A DNA stretch of 64,000 bases from Oxytricha trifallax (taxonomy: Eukaryota; Ciliophora; Spirotrichea; Sporadotrichida; Oxytrichidae). The stretch is taken from contig ARYC01000392.1 of assembly GCA_000711775.1 (NCBI GenBank), positions 1-64,000 on the forward strand. Reading direction: 5' to 3'. Shown here piece by piece: positions 33,719 through 45,763 of this stretch. The notes beneath the pieces are model-generated. The model made no database searches. It was not told where the DNA came from and worked only from the letters and a program-made list of their open reading frames with translations. The translations under genes were made by a program, and so were the position numbers. Numbering within the stretch: the first letter of the stretch is position 1; each line of letters starts with the position of its first letter.

Positions 33719-34986
33719 AATCGTTTTTATTTTTTCTAAAATTAACTTTAACTAATTAAAATCTGAATAAATGTTCTTAAATAAGCAATTTTAATTACGT
33801 AATTTATATTGGGAAGTATTTATATTACTAAAATAAATTTTATCAGGAATAAATAAAAATTATTTTCAACTCATGCTTTAAATATATAATTTCTACCTGT
33901 AAATAAATTTATATCTAAATATGTCTCTTTTCTAGAATGTTTACACATTTTTATTATCAAATTATCTATAAAATTATGTATGCTAGGCAGGTTTGTTAAT
34001 AATTAGCATTTTATTAAATAGAATTTCTTATTTTTCTTTCATATAATTCAAATTATTAAAAAAAGTACTTTTGAAGTTGTTCAAATAACAAATAATATTA
34101 AAAGTAGCAATAATTTAAATTTTATATAAGTTGTTATAATGTAAAATTTAATTATAATATAAATGTTTTTAATTAATCTTAAATCTTATTTATAACTTAA
34201 TTATTAAATTTATATTTCAAATTATTGAATTAATTGTAATTAATCTCAATCTATATAATAAAAACATAAATCTTAAATTAATCTTTTTTTCATATTTTCC
34301 ACAAATTAAAATTTAATTGAAATTTACTTTTGCAAAAATAATAAATAAAATAATAAATAATTTATTCCCAATGTAATTAAAACTTATTCTATTGAATACT
34401 AATGTAATTTTCTGATTTGCACCTTATAATTAAAAGTTTTTCTATTTTTAGAATACAAAAACAGAACCAAGCAGATTTTTAAAGTTATATTAAATCCATA
34501 ATCTTATTATTCAAATATTATAATTTATTTTTAATATTTTAAGAGATATATCATAAAATGTTTACAATTTTATAAATGAATTTAATTTATTAATTAAAAC
34601 TATATCAATCCAAATTAATTGATTAAATAAAATACCATTATATTTTTATATAAATTATTCTCAATATTTTATAGTGAAGCTATAATGCTTAATCATAGAG
34701 TATATTATACATAATTTAAATTAAAATTATATAATTAATATAACAATAATTAAACAAATCAATAGAAATTAAAAACTATGATATATAAATGATCATGATG
34801 GAGAATTTTTTTAAATAATTTTGTAAAAATTTTGATATTTTAACATGAATATTTTATTTTTTAAATTTATTTTTCTATAAAAACTTCAAATATTGTTTTA
34901 AATAAATATTAAATATAAATATTTAATTAATTCATATAGTTTTATAAAAGCTATTTAAAAATTACAATTTCTTTTTAATCATTATT
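33719..34986. other. AT-rich spacer between ABCA genes 1 and 2
   Basis: About 1.27 kb of extreme A/T sequence between the ATG of gene 1 and the first pointer of gene 2. It is much longer than the 200-230 bp spacers between the other units. No ORF, repeat or RNA recognised. Confidence 0.6.
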
Positions 34987-37778
34987 AATCAGTCATTCCC
35001 TGTGTTGTAGTTATCGGTCTTATGTACGCATTCGGTTTAGAAGTAAGTTATTCTTTTTATTTTTATTATTTTTTAGTATGAATGGGTTTGGTTGCTTTTC
35101 TTGTTGTTCCTTAATTATAAACTATTGAATGTTATATATGATACATTTTTTTATTTTTTCCCAGTTGGTGTAATTCCTTTCACTTATGTGACCTCATTCA
35201 TGTTTGGAAGTGAGAATATTAGTATTTATATATGTAATATGATTAAATATCGCGTAGACAGTTACAATTTTCTTGCACTTCGTAATCTCAGGTATTGGAG
35301 CTATTGTAGCAGCTATTTTAAGACTGATTTCATCTACATATGCAGTTGGAGATGCTTTGATATGGGTCTTCAAAATCATTCCTTCATACACACTTACAAA
35401 CAGTATCATGTAAACTATACTTCATTAAGAAAATAATTTAAGTGATAACAACAATTAAATATTAAAAAATAATTTGTTGATATTAACAGATTTTATAAAT
35501 GTTAAAGGTAAAAGGAAATGAGAAAGTTATCCAATAAGCATATTTTATATCAATATTTAGAGTATTTGTCTACCTAAAACAGTAAAGTTCATTTATTATA
35601 AAGATTTAAAAGAAAATCGGCATTTTATTTATAATTTTCATCATTTTTCGCAAAATAAGTGATAGATAAAATGAATTAAGGTATTTTAGATTAAATTTAT
35701 TATCTTTGAAATAACATTTATATTTAATTTGCTCTTGATAATTAAAAAAAACATAATAATAGAGATAAAAAAATTCATTTTAGTATTATATTGTTTTATC
35801 AATTACTTTTTAGGATTTTTATTATTTGATTTTATATAAATGTCCTATTATCCAATTATTCTAAAGCCTTAATGCAAATTTAATTTTTTAAGATTTAACA
35901 ATATAAATAAATTGATAATTTTATTTATGTATTAAAGTAGTTTACTAAGCTATTAAATAAAGATTGATCTTGATCAGACCAGAGCTTGATAAGCCAGACT
36001 TAGACGTAAACGCAGTAGGTGGTGATATTATGCTAATCTGCATTCACGCAGTCTTTAAATTATAAAGAATTGAAGTATTATATATTCTTTTGGACAGTAA
36101 TGCTAATCCTAATTGAAGTGAGAGCTTTCAGATGTCTTGATGGTTTGTTCAATCTTTGCAAAGGAAAGAAAGTAGAAGAGAGGACTGATCTAGTTTTGGA
36201 TGAAGATGTCGTCGAAGAAGAAAACAGAGTAGCTAATTCTTCTCCCGATGAAGTTAAGGTCAGAGTAAAGTATTAATTGTTAAAACTAATATCAAAAATA
36301 AACTGAAAAAAAGTTTAAACAAGTTCAGAAAGGTGTATACTCAAGTGCTGAGAAAGCCCTATATGGCTGTGGAGAAAACTTCTTTTGGTTTAGACTATGG
36401 TGAATGTTTTGCACTCCTAGGAGATATTATTTTTATATAAAAGTTAATGGTGCAGGAAAGACAACTACCTTCAAGAGTCTGACTGGAGAAATTGTCCCAA
36501 CTTCTGGAGAGATTTAAATATATTACTATATATTTAAGATCACAGTCAACGGAATCATTAATTTATTTTTACATGGAATTATTTATTAATATAAATAACT
36601 TATGAATGGAAATCTAAAGTTAATTCGCTAAAGTGAGAAAGCTTATCGGCTATTGTCCTTAACATGACGCTATCTTCGATACTATGAGCGTTGAAGAGCA
36701 TCTTGAATATTATGCCAAAATTAAGGGTGTAAGAAAAAATAAGGTCAAGCAACTTGTAGAAAAGCAAATCTTTGAAATGAATCTTGAGGAGCATAGAAAT
36801 AAACTTGCTGGAGCCCTATCAGGAGGAAATAAGAGAAAACTTTCCGTGGCTATGTGTGTTATTGGAAATCCTCCAATTATTTTGCTTGATGAGCCTTCAG
36901 CTGGTATGGATCCAGAAGCTAGAAGATTTATGTGGTCAGTCGTTGCTAAGATTTCTTAACAAAGAAAGAAGTCAGCTGTCATCCTAACTACTCATTCCAT
37001 GGAAGAAGCTGAGGCTCTTTCAACAAAGATGGGAATTATGGTGAAAGGAGGTATTTTCAGATGTTTTGGTTCATCTCAACATATTAAGAGCAAATATGGA
37101 ACAGGCTATGAAATTGAAGTAAAGGTTAGAAAACTAACTCCAGATGATATCGGCATTATGGCATAAAACTACAGTCTTGGTGGATAAAAGTCAATTCATT
37201 TCGATTAAGTAACCCAATTACTAAGATAAAAAATGATTGATCCATTCCTCATTAATGAATTGAGATATGGTGGACTTGGCAATGATTTAGTCTGCGAAGC
37301 TGATGAGCATGATGGTCAAATTGAGTGCAATAATCTTCTTAACTGGATATATGTCGAACAGGCAGGTATGAAGATTATTAATGGACTTTGTGATGACTTT
37401 GGATAAGTTGAGATTCTTGAACATTACAATGACTACTACAAAATGAGAGTTCCCAGAGGAGATAAATCTATAGGGTTTGTTTTCAGTCTTATAGAGAATA
37501 AGAGAGAAGATTATAAAATCAGTGAATATTCAGCATCACAAACCACTCTGGAACAAATTTTTAGAGTTATTAACGTTTTTGATTTATTTATTTTCCAGAC
37601 CTTTGCAAATCTTAAGATTGACGATAATGATCTCCTTAAATTCCACAAAGTCAACGGCATGGTTAGGCAAATAACTCATAAAGAGGCAAGTTAGGTAAAT
37701 TTTGACAACAAGAATGGACCAACTCCTAACTAAGGCAAAAAGAGCAAATCAAATGAAAAGAATATACAAAATTTCTGA
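34987..37778 (+). CDS. ABCA gene 2, C-terminal half (TMD2 end, NBD2)
   Basis: Starts at pointer AATCAGT (34987-34993), shared in inverted form with 37891-37897, giving [20 protein letters not shown]. Then the conserved intron (35043-35076), [17 protein letters not shown], a large IES (about 35410-35960), [18 protein letters not shown] and NBD2. NBD2 shows [12 protein letters not shown] with an [50 protein letters not shown] and [11 protein letters not shown]. The regulatory tail ([45 protein letters not shown]) is uninterrupted except for one IES (ATTTT pointers, about 37558-37600) before QTFANLK. Stop TGA 37776-37778. The N-terminal half is at 37891-43428 on the other strand. Confidence 0.92.
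35043..35076 (+). other. Conserved 34-bp intron, ABCA gene 2
   Basis: GTAAGT...TTTTAG, phase 0, between MYAFGLE and YEWVWLL. Confidence 0.85.
36424..36443 (+). other. 20-bp IES inside the NBD2 P-loop, gene 2
   Basis: AG at 36422-36423 and 36442-36443. Removal restores [13 protein letters not shown]. Same position as in genes 1 and 3. Confidence 0.7.
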
Positions 37779-37890
37779 GTCATTTGAAGTTATAGAATTT
37801 ATTTAAGCACACTAACCAATAAGATTAACTTAAGAATTTGATTTCTTTTTTACTTTATCTTTGAAACTCTATTCAAAAATATATTGAATA

Positions 37891-40800
37891 ACTGATTTGA
37901 AGATATCGAAAGCTAAATTACTTATCCAATATGCTGATAGATCTAGACCACTAATGAGTTGCATATGCTTCAAATTCTTCTCTCTTTAATAGATAAATAA
38001 ATTTTAATCTCTCTTTTGATATTAATGAATTAAATCTCTTTCATTAAGAATGAAACTGACGATAGATGCTGGGATCAAAGAAAAACCAATAGCGACTACG
38101 AAAACAATAAAAATGCCATTAGCTGTCTGTGCTCTTTGTCTCAACTTTAGAGTGATTGGATGTGCTTAAGTAATGACCTTAAAATTGAAGTTGGGGTTTC
38201 CAGTTGCTGTTTTGAGGATTGATTCATACATAAACTGAGGGAAGAATGCAGCAACATCTTATGAGGTTGTATTGATGAAGTTCGATACCTTATATTAATG
38301 AGTTGCTTTATCTGCTTCGAATACAAAGTATGAGCCGTATCTGAATGGTGAGTATGGCTTGTTGAGTCTTGACATGAAAACATCATCATCAAATTTGTAG
38401 AGGTTTTCAGTCAAGTTTGCTGAAGTGTAGTCATTCATGACTACATCAAAGGCGTCTTGGTAGTATGGTAGTCCTTGCAAGAATTATAAAGAAGTAAAAC
38501 CAGAACCACTTAAAATGTTTCTATTCATGGTCATTCTTTGTCTTAGTGGGTATTCATAAGGTGAGAGACTTCTGGCTGGTGAATCATTGAAGAATTACAC
38601 CTTTGAGAAACCAAAACCTATAAGAACTAACACTATTGGAATGACAATTTCAGTGATTAATCCTTTTACATTTCTCTTGTACATGCTAAGTCTTTTTCTG
38701 AACAATGCGGCAAAATGAATGCAGAATATAAACACCTATATTTTTTATTATTTGATTAGACTTTAAAATGAGAGATTTTGAGGATAAAATCTTTATCATA
38801 AAACTTTTGAAAACTTCATTGATAAATAAATTTAGTTGAAATTTATATTACTATTGAATTCTATAAAATTGAACATAAATGTATGACTCAGAATATATAA
38901 TATATTTAATAAATAAGGAGATTTGAGGTTTTGATACGTTAAAGGCGCCTGTTTCAAAATCCATAATAAAATAAAAAGTAAAAAAATCTTCTGATATTGA
39001 ATAATCATCCTCAGCTTCATGCTTTTTGGACTTTAATAATAAATTGTAGATTTAACTTCGCATTTTAAATTTCTTCCAATGCTTTCTTATTATCATCAGT
39101 ATCATCTCCATGTCCAACTTTCAAGAATACCTCTTCTAATGTTGTAACAGAGATTCCGTAACTTCTAATGTCAAGACTGTCCAAATCATTATCGAAGTAA
39201 TTAAAGAATTCCTTGAATTTGTATGATAGAGCAGTTGGAATTTGGTAAGTAATCTCACTTGAGACTTCCGATAGCTTTTTAACATCACCTATTTTGGCTT
39301 GTAAGTACTTTCCAACCTTAGTGTTTGCTTCTTTGTTTTACTTTACCATAGTCAAGTTATAACCAACACCAAATCTATTCTTAAGGAAGAGTGAACTACC
39401 AAGACAAATGAGTTTACCACCTGTCATAATGCCAATTCTATCACCAAGAATGTCTGCCTCATCCATGTAATGAGTAGTGAGAATGATGATTCTATTGTTC
39501 TTGTAGTTCTTTAACATGTTCCAGAGCTTTCTTCTAGCACTTAAGTCCATACCAGCAGTAGGTTCATCGAGAAGTACGAGCTTAGAACCTCCAATTAAAG
39601 CGATAGCAACTGACAACTTTCTTCTGTTACCTCCTGATAATTTCTTTGCTTCAATGTCTTTACTGTGGAAAATATCAACATCTACCAACATTTTTCTGAT
39701 TTCCTCTTTCTTTGTCTTTCTATCTACACCCTTGAAATCGCAGAAGATGTCTAAATGTTCCTCAGGTGATAGCAAGTCAAAAAGTACATCATGTTATGGG
39801 CAAACACCAAGGAATTATCTAACAGTGCTCATATCATCGAATAGATCGTAACCGAATACCTCGCAATGTCCACCTGTAGAGTTTACCAAACCAGTCAACA
39901 TCGAAATAGTGGTTGTTTTACCAGCACCGTTGTGTCCAAGTAAAGCGAAAATTTGACCAGTGTACATCTTCACATTGATTCCTTAATATTATAAAGATGA
40001 ATTAATGAAATATGTATGGATAATCCTTTCACAGCTGAAAAACCGTTAGGATATGTTTTCTGCAAATCGTTAATTTTAAGAATCTTGTTTTCTTATTCAT
40101 AAGCTAAGAGCTCTCTTTGAACTGGCTCGAAATTTTCTTTCTTCATTCCTTTGGTTTCAAATTCCTAACCATCCTCAGCATCAATTTATAGAACTTTTAA
40201 TTTATAAATTTCTAATATAAAACACTACACACAAATTTTAAGTTTGAAAATTAATCAGTATTATGTCTTTGATGAATTCTTGCTCTTCCTGATTTAGAAC
40301 CCATCCAATATGAAGGAGAGCAGAAGAAGTATAAATATTAAATTATTAAAAAAATCTATTAATTAATTTAATTTATACCATGGTCTTCTAAGTCCATATG
40401 CACTTGGAAGTACGTTATCTAAGTATAAACCAAGGAGCAAGCATATGAAGAAAGAGACCGCCATTAAAATCAAACAGCTAACAAATCTGTAGTTTTAATA
40501 TACTGTGTTGATATTTTCATTATTGAGGCCGACGCCACTAAGTAAAAATTAAGAATTATTATTATCCCATATAATTTAATCAATTTCATACTTGTTTCGA
40601 ATAAGGCGATGTTATTAGCACCTAACTGTACTGCAACAGTACTTAATAATGATGCAATATTTAATATTATTTCATAAATTCTTTTGCAAGGTTTTTAGCA
40701 TTTTAGGTGACATTTGGATCAGCTACAGCAGCATTGACGAAACTAGTACCGAAATATATAAGAGTACCTGTGATGGCAGCAACTCTTGCTTTTGAGAAAA

Positions 40801-43428
40801 AGGATTGCAGCAATATACAGAATCCGAATAATGATAATCCGTAGACCCAGAAGTACAAGAAAATGATGCCTCTGTTCGAATTCTTAAACACTGTTGCTGA
40901 TAGGATAATGATGCAGAGGACACTGATAATTGTGACAACTATGAAATAGTAAGAGAACCACGAGAACCAGTAAGATGCGTCAGTCAGTCCCATCATCTTC
41001 ATGGACTCTCTTGCTTTTGATTCCTTCTCAGCAACAATCTTTAATATTTAATATTTTTTTATTTTTTACTGCTCTTTAATAATAATAAATAGAATTTTAT
41101 ATCATCATTTTTAAAGCCAAAACGGAAACAGGTTTTAAATGTTAACAGGGATATAAAAAGTAATATATTTTCATTAGATTTACTATTAAAATAAATGATA
41201 GAAATTTTTTTGATTAATATTGATAAATTGATTAGTATTTAATTTGGTCAATTCATTAATCTAGATAAATAGCCTATTTTATGTAAATCTTATAATAGAA
41301 CTAATATTAGTAGATTTATATTGCATCTTAAAGTGAAATTTTTAATTTAATAACAAATTATTTGAATGTTGCTGATGAGTCTGTAAACAGGTAAGATGTA
41401 CATAAGTAGCATAAAGAATGGCAGCATTCCTGTCATAATAAGTCCGAAACTATCTGAAACATATTTATCTGACTTTGATTTTATTGTTAAAGTGACATCA
41501 CAATTTGAGCATTTTAGTTTTATATTCTATATGTTTGCTATCCAGTTTTGAACTAAAGAGTAACCTTATTGTGTGTATAACTCGTAGGATGCCTTGTCTT
41601 AATCTCTCTCAAAAATAAAATATAAAAATATAAGTAAGATTTAACGTATAAGATTTCAAGAATAAGTAGGAATTTATCTGACTTAAATGGCACAAGTGAA
41701 ATACAAAAAAGACTTGAATTTTAGTTAGAGACTTTAGCTTAAAGTATCTCGTTTGCTATAACTTTGAAATTATATTTTCTTAATCTCTGTCAAACTCAGA
41801 TGCAGCAGGTTCCAATTATGTATATTAATCTTGATATTTTTCTTGAATATAGAAATTTCCCAGTATTAATAAATGATATTATGCTGGAATCATTTGAGCT
41901 CTTGACTCCTCAAGTCTGTCAGAGAACATCAGGCGCACTTCATAGTCAGATGCTGATCTCTCATCAATTGCAAAACCTATGCACACTCCTGGATTATCAT
42001 TAATTAAAATGTTAAATAAATATCAGAGTTTGTCATGTAACTGTCACTTTTAATGTAGTCTCTGATTTCCTACCATGATATAAACTATATAATATTTTAT
42101 TTTTATTTCAATTTGAGTTTTTTGGCAGAGTAGTGAAATTAAGCTCAGCTACTTGTTAAATGCTTCTTCTAACACTTATCATTTAATAATGAAATATTAA
42201 AATTTAAGTATTATTAGTAAATATTAGAACTATAAATATACGATAGATTGTTGAATCTGTTGAGTTCTCAAGCATTTTGACCAGAGCTTTTTGTGCTTTA
42301 TCTATAACATATCAATTTGGTCAAAAATCAAAACACCAATTAAAATTAAGACGATTTGACTTATTATAGAATATTCAGTAAGCATTATTGTCTAAGATTA
42401 ATTGATTTAGCTTTTTAATTTATTTAACATTAAATAATTTTAATAATATATGTAGTAATAGAATAGTCTCATTAATCGATAATTTAGCATGTTTCGATCA
42501 GAAATATCAAATATATATAGCAATAAGCTAAGCTTCGCAATTTTATAGGGGAAAATTTCAATAAATTAAATGCAATAAATTGTAAATTTCATCATTTGTT
42601 AAAGTAGATTTACTAGGTTATCTGCTTTGATAATAAAACAAAATTAGAATCGCTAACATAATGTATATAATTATTAATTATACATTAAATGAGCCTACAC
42701 ATACCTTTATTATATAATTTTTACACAAAATAACATAAACTTATTTGAAAAAAATAGAATAAAAGTAATAAGGATTAATTAATGATTTTTACAGTATGAA
42801 TGTGTGTGTTAATTAACTTACTAGTGTCTAATATCTGCTTTACTACTTAATCAGTTAGAGCTTTAGCGTATAATTGATATTTATACATATATTATCTCTT
42901 GCGAGACATCCCTTTGGTAGGAATTCTAATTTCAAATTATAATTAAAATATTTAGATTAAATTTATTTAAAAAAGTTAGAGCTTTAGGGCCAGCAAATGC
43001 GATAACTGTTCTTGCAGGGTCATTATCTCTTGCCCATATATTAATAATTATTTCAATTGAATATATTTATTTGAGGTAGGAACTTGAGGACTGAGTTCTT
43101 CTCCATAAAACTAATATTGCTGAATTACAAGAATGGTTGATAGATGGTTTGTTAGTTTGTGATAGACTTCATAGGGTCAGTAGTGTTAGCTAAGTAGTCA
43201 GCAGGGGCAAACAGTGATGTCTACCATACGTTAGACCTAGCTGCAACATCATCCATCGTAATTAATGCTCTTGCAAATCACATAAATAAATAAGATGTTT
43301 GCAACGGCCAAAATTGCCATTAGTACAACTGGACAGAAAAGTTCACAGAGCGAAGCGCCGAGTGTCCTCTTCCAGATAATCCAATTTTTCTTCATTAAAG
43401 CACCATAATGCCTAAAACGAGATCCCAT
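37891..43428 (-). CDS. ABCA gene 2, N-terminal half (TMD1, NBD1, start of TMD2)
   Basis: ATG 43426-43428: MGSRFRHYGALMKKNWIIWK, TM1 with CELFCPVVLMAILAVA, first extracellular domain (about 41400-43250), and TMD1 helices (WFSWFSYYFIVVTIISVLC, FLYFWVYGLSLFGFCILLQ). NBD1 (39338-40100) has [57 protein letters not shown] and [15 protein letters not shown] linker, TM7 and the second extracellular domain (FDDDVFMSRLNKPYSPFRYG) follow. It ends at [13 protein letters not shown], where the pointer AATCAGT leads to 34987 on the plus strand. This is the least rearranged N-half and served as template for gene 1. The predicted complete transporter is of normal ABCA size, about 1,600 residues. Confidence 0.92.
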
Positions 43429-43630
43429 ATTGATTTTTTCTTAGAAAAATTTCTAGATCTATTTTTAATTAAGAATTAATTAATCATGTTGTGTAATACA
43501 TCTATTAAGTAAGGTCCAATTTTACAATTTAATCAAAATAAACTCTGTCAATGTCTGTTTTTAATATTGAGTCAAGTATAATTTTAAGCATTTGATAAAT
43601 TTATTTAAAAGGAATTAATATTAATATTTA

Positions 43631-45683
43631 GTGGAATTATTGTTGGCCTAATTTATGCTTTCAATGTTGAGGTAAATTAATGACTTTATCCCTTATTTTT
43701 TCTTAATATTTATTGTATAGTACGATCACATTTGGATACTGTTTCTGATATTCCCAATCGGCACAATTCCTTTCACTTATGCCACTTCATTCTTCTTTGA
43801 ATCAGAAAATGTGGCTCAAACTACAACAATATTCTTGCATTTCATTATTGGAGGAATCGGTTCAATTTTAGTGGGAGTGCTGAGAATTATTGAGTCAACT
43901 TATGTTGCTGCTGATCGTCTTATGTGGGTCTTCAAAATTATTCCTACTTTTTGTCTCACTGAGCCAATTGTATAAACACTAAATAAAAATTGTTAGCATT
44001 GTTTAGTAATTAAACGGTTTATTAGACCATGAAAAATTAGATGTTTACTCTAAGACCAGATTTAATTAAGGATGATTTAAGTTTCGAAGCGATTGGAGGT
44101 GATATCTATTTCATGTTAAATTAAGAAAGTATATTTTTTAATATTTATGTTAGGCCATGGAGTCTTGTGGACGGTAGTTCTAATTTTACTGGAGTGTAGA
44201 GTATTTTAATGTGTAGGAAAATTCTATGACAGAATAATGAGCGCCAGATTAAGAAATAGAAATTTTAGCATCTAAACAGATGAGGATGTTAAAGAGGAAG
44301 AAAGTAGAGTATCTCAAACACAGCCAGACTAAATGAATGTTAGAGTAGATTCATTTAGAAAGGTTTATACTAAGCTGTTTAATAAACCATTTCTTGCAGT
44401 CGAGAAAACTTCCTTTGGCCTAGACTATGGTGAATGTTTTGCTCTATTAGGAGTTATATATTTAATATAAAGTTAACGGTGCAGGAAAGACAACTACTTT
44501 TAAGAGTTTAACTGGGGAGTGCTTGCCAACATAGGGATCTATATCTATTAATGGGCTTGACATTCAAAATGATTTTAACAAAATAAGAAAGCTCGTTGGA
44601 TATTGTCCATAACATGATGCAATCTTTGAATTTATGACTGTCTAAGAACATCTCTTCTTCTATGCTAAAATAAAAGGAATAAAGAAAAACTTAATTGCTG
44701 ATTTGGTTGAAAGACAAATTAGAAGGATGAATCTGAATGATCATAGACACAAACTCGCTGGAAATTTATCAGGAGGTAATAAAAGAAAACTTTCCGTGGC
44801 TATTTGTGTTATTGGAAATCCTCCAATTATTTTACTTGATGAGCCTTCAGCTGGTATGGATCCGGAAGCCAGAAGATTCATGTGGTCAGTTGTAGCAAAG
44901 ATTTCTCAACAAAGAAAGAAATCGGCAGTTATCTTAACAACTCACTCAATGGAAGAAGCAGAGGCCCTATCTACTAAAATGGGAATTATGATTTAAGGTG
45001 GAATATTTAGATGTTATGGGTCAAGTCAACACATTAAGAATAAGTTTGGAACTGGATACGAAATTGAGATAAAAATTCATAAACTTACGAATGATGAGCT
45101 AAAAGAGAAAACTGAACTCTATGGCTTTGGAGACAGGCCAAAGGTGGCTTTCGAAGAACTTCCTAATCTTATGCGTAAAAAGATGATAAATGAATTTGTA
45201 ATCACTGAAATGGACTTTGGTGGTCTTGGAAACGATTTATACAAAGAGCAGCTAGAAAATGGTGGGGAAGTCTCAAGTCAAAACTTCATCAATTGGCTCT
45301 TTATCGAACAAAATGGAGTGGAGATTATTAAGCAGCTTTGCGATAAATTTGGTGAAGTAGACGTTCTTGAACACTATAACGATTACTATAAACTCAGAGT
45401 GCCTAGAAGTGAACTATCTATTGGAAAAGTATTTAGTTTAATAGAGAACCAAAAAGAGCAATTCAAGATATCTGAGTACTCTGCATCATAAACAACTTTG
45501 GAATAAATTTTCTAAAAGTTTGCCAATCAGGTCACTGAGGACAAATCTAAAATTATAAGATATAGGTAGAGAGGCAGACAAATTATAAGACTAAAAGATC
45601 ATGAATTGGGAGTAGAATATGAAAAACCTGTAGAGGAGCCAATTAATAATTTTAATTTGAGTTTGAGCAAACCTGATGTTTGA
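43631..45683 (+). CDS. ABCA gene 3, C-terminal half
   Basis: Begins at GTGGAATTATTGTT (43631-43644), the inverted partner of 45764-45777: IPCGIIVGLIYAFNVE, intron 43672-43720, YDHIWILFLIFPIGTIPFTY. NBD2 has an IES in the P-loop (44457-44475), [44 protein letters not shown] and [11 protein letters not shown]. The tail region is continuous ([31 protein letters not shown]) and ends with a gene-specific basic C-terminus and TGA 45681-45683. Nearly free of IESs compared with gene 1. Confidence 0.92.
44457..44475 (+). other. 19-bp IES inside the NBD2 P-loop, gene 3
   Basis: AGTTA at 44452-44456 and 44471-44475. Removal restores [13 protein letters not shown]. Confidence 0.75.
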
Positions 45684-45763
45684 ATTCTAATTAATAATTT
45701 TCATTTGCTTTAAGCTTTTAATTTTTCTATTTTCCTGCATTATCAAATTAATTTAAAATTCCG

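Noticed and set aside
36784..36987. Second plus-strand ORF overlapping ABCA gene 2 NBD2
   Set aside because: Alternative frame of the conserved NBD2 DNA with no family similarity.
39516..39851. Plus-strand ORF of 111 codons
   Set aside because: It lies exactly opposite the NBD1 signature and Walker B region of ABCA gene 2. The same antisense frame recurs opposite NBD1 in genes 3 and 4 (47186-47473, 55578-55889), so it is a shadow of conserved coding sequence.
508..42291. Shared TTTGACCAGAGCT at 508-520 and about 42279
   Set aside because: The second copy lies inside minus-strand coding sequence of ABCA gene 2 (KALVKM) and the flanks do not match. A 13-base match is probably chance.
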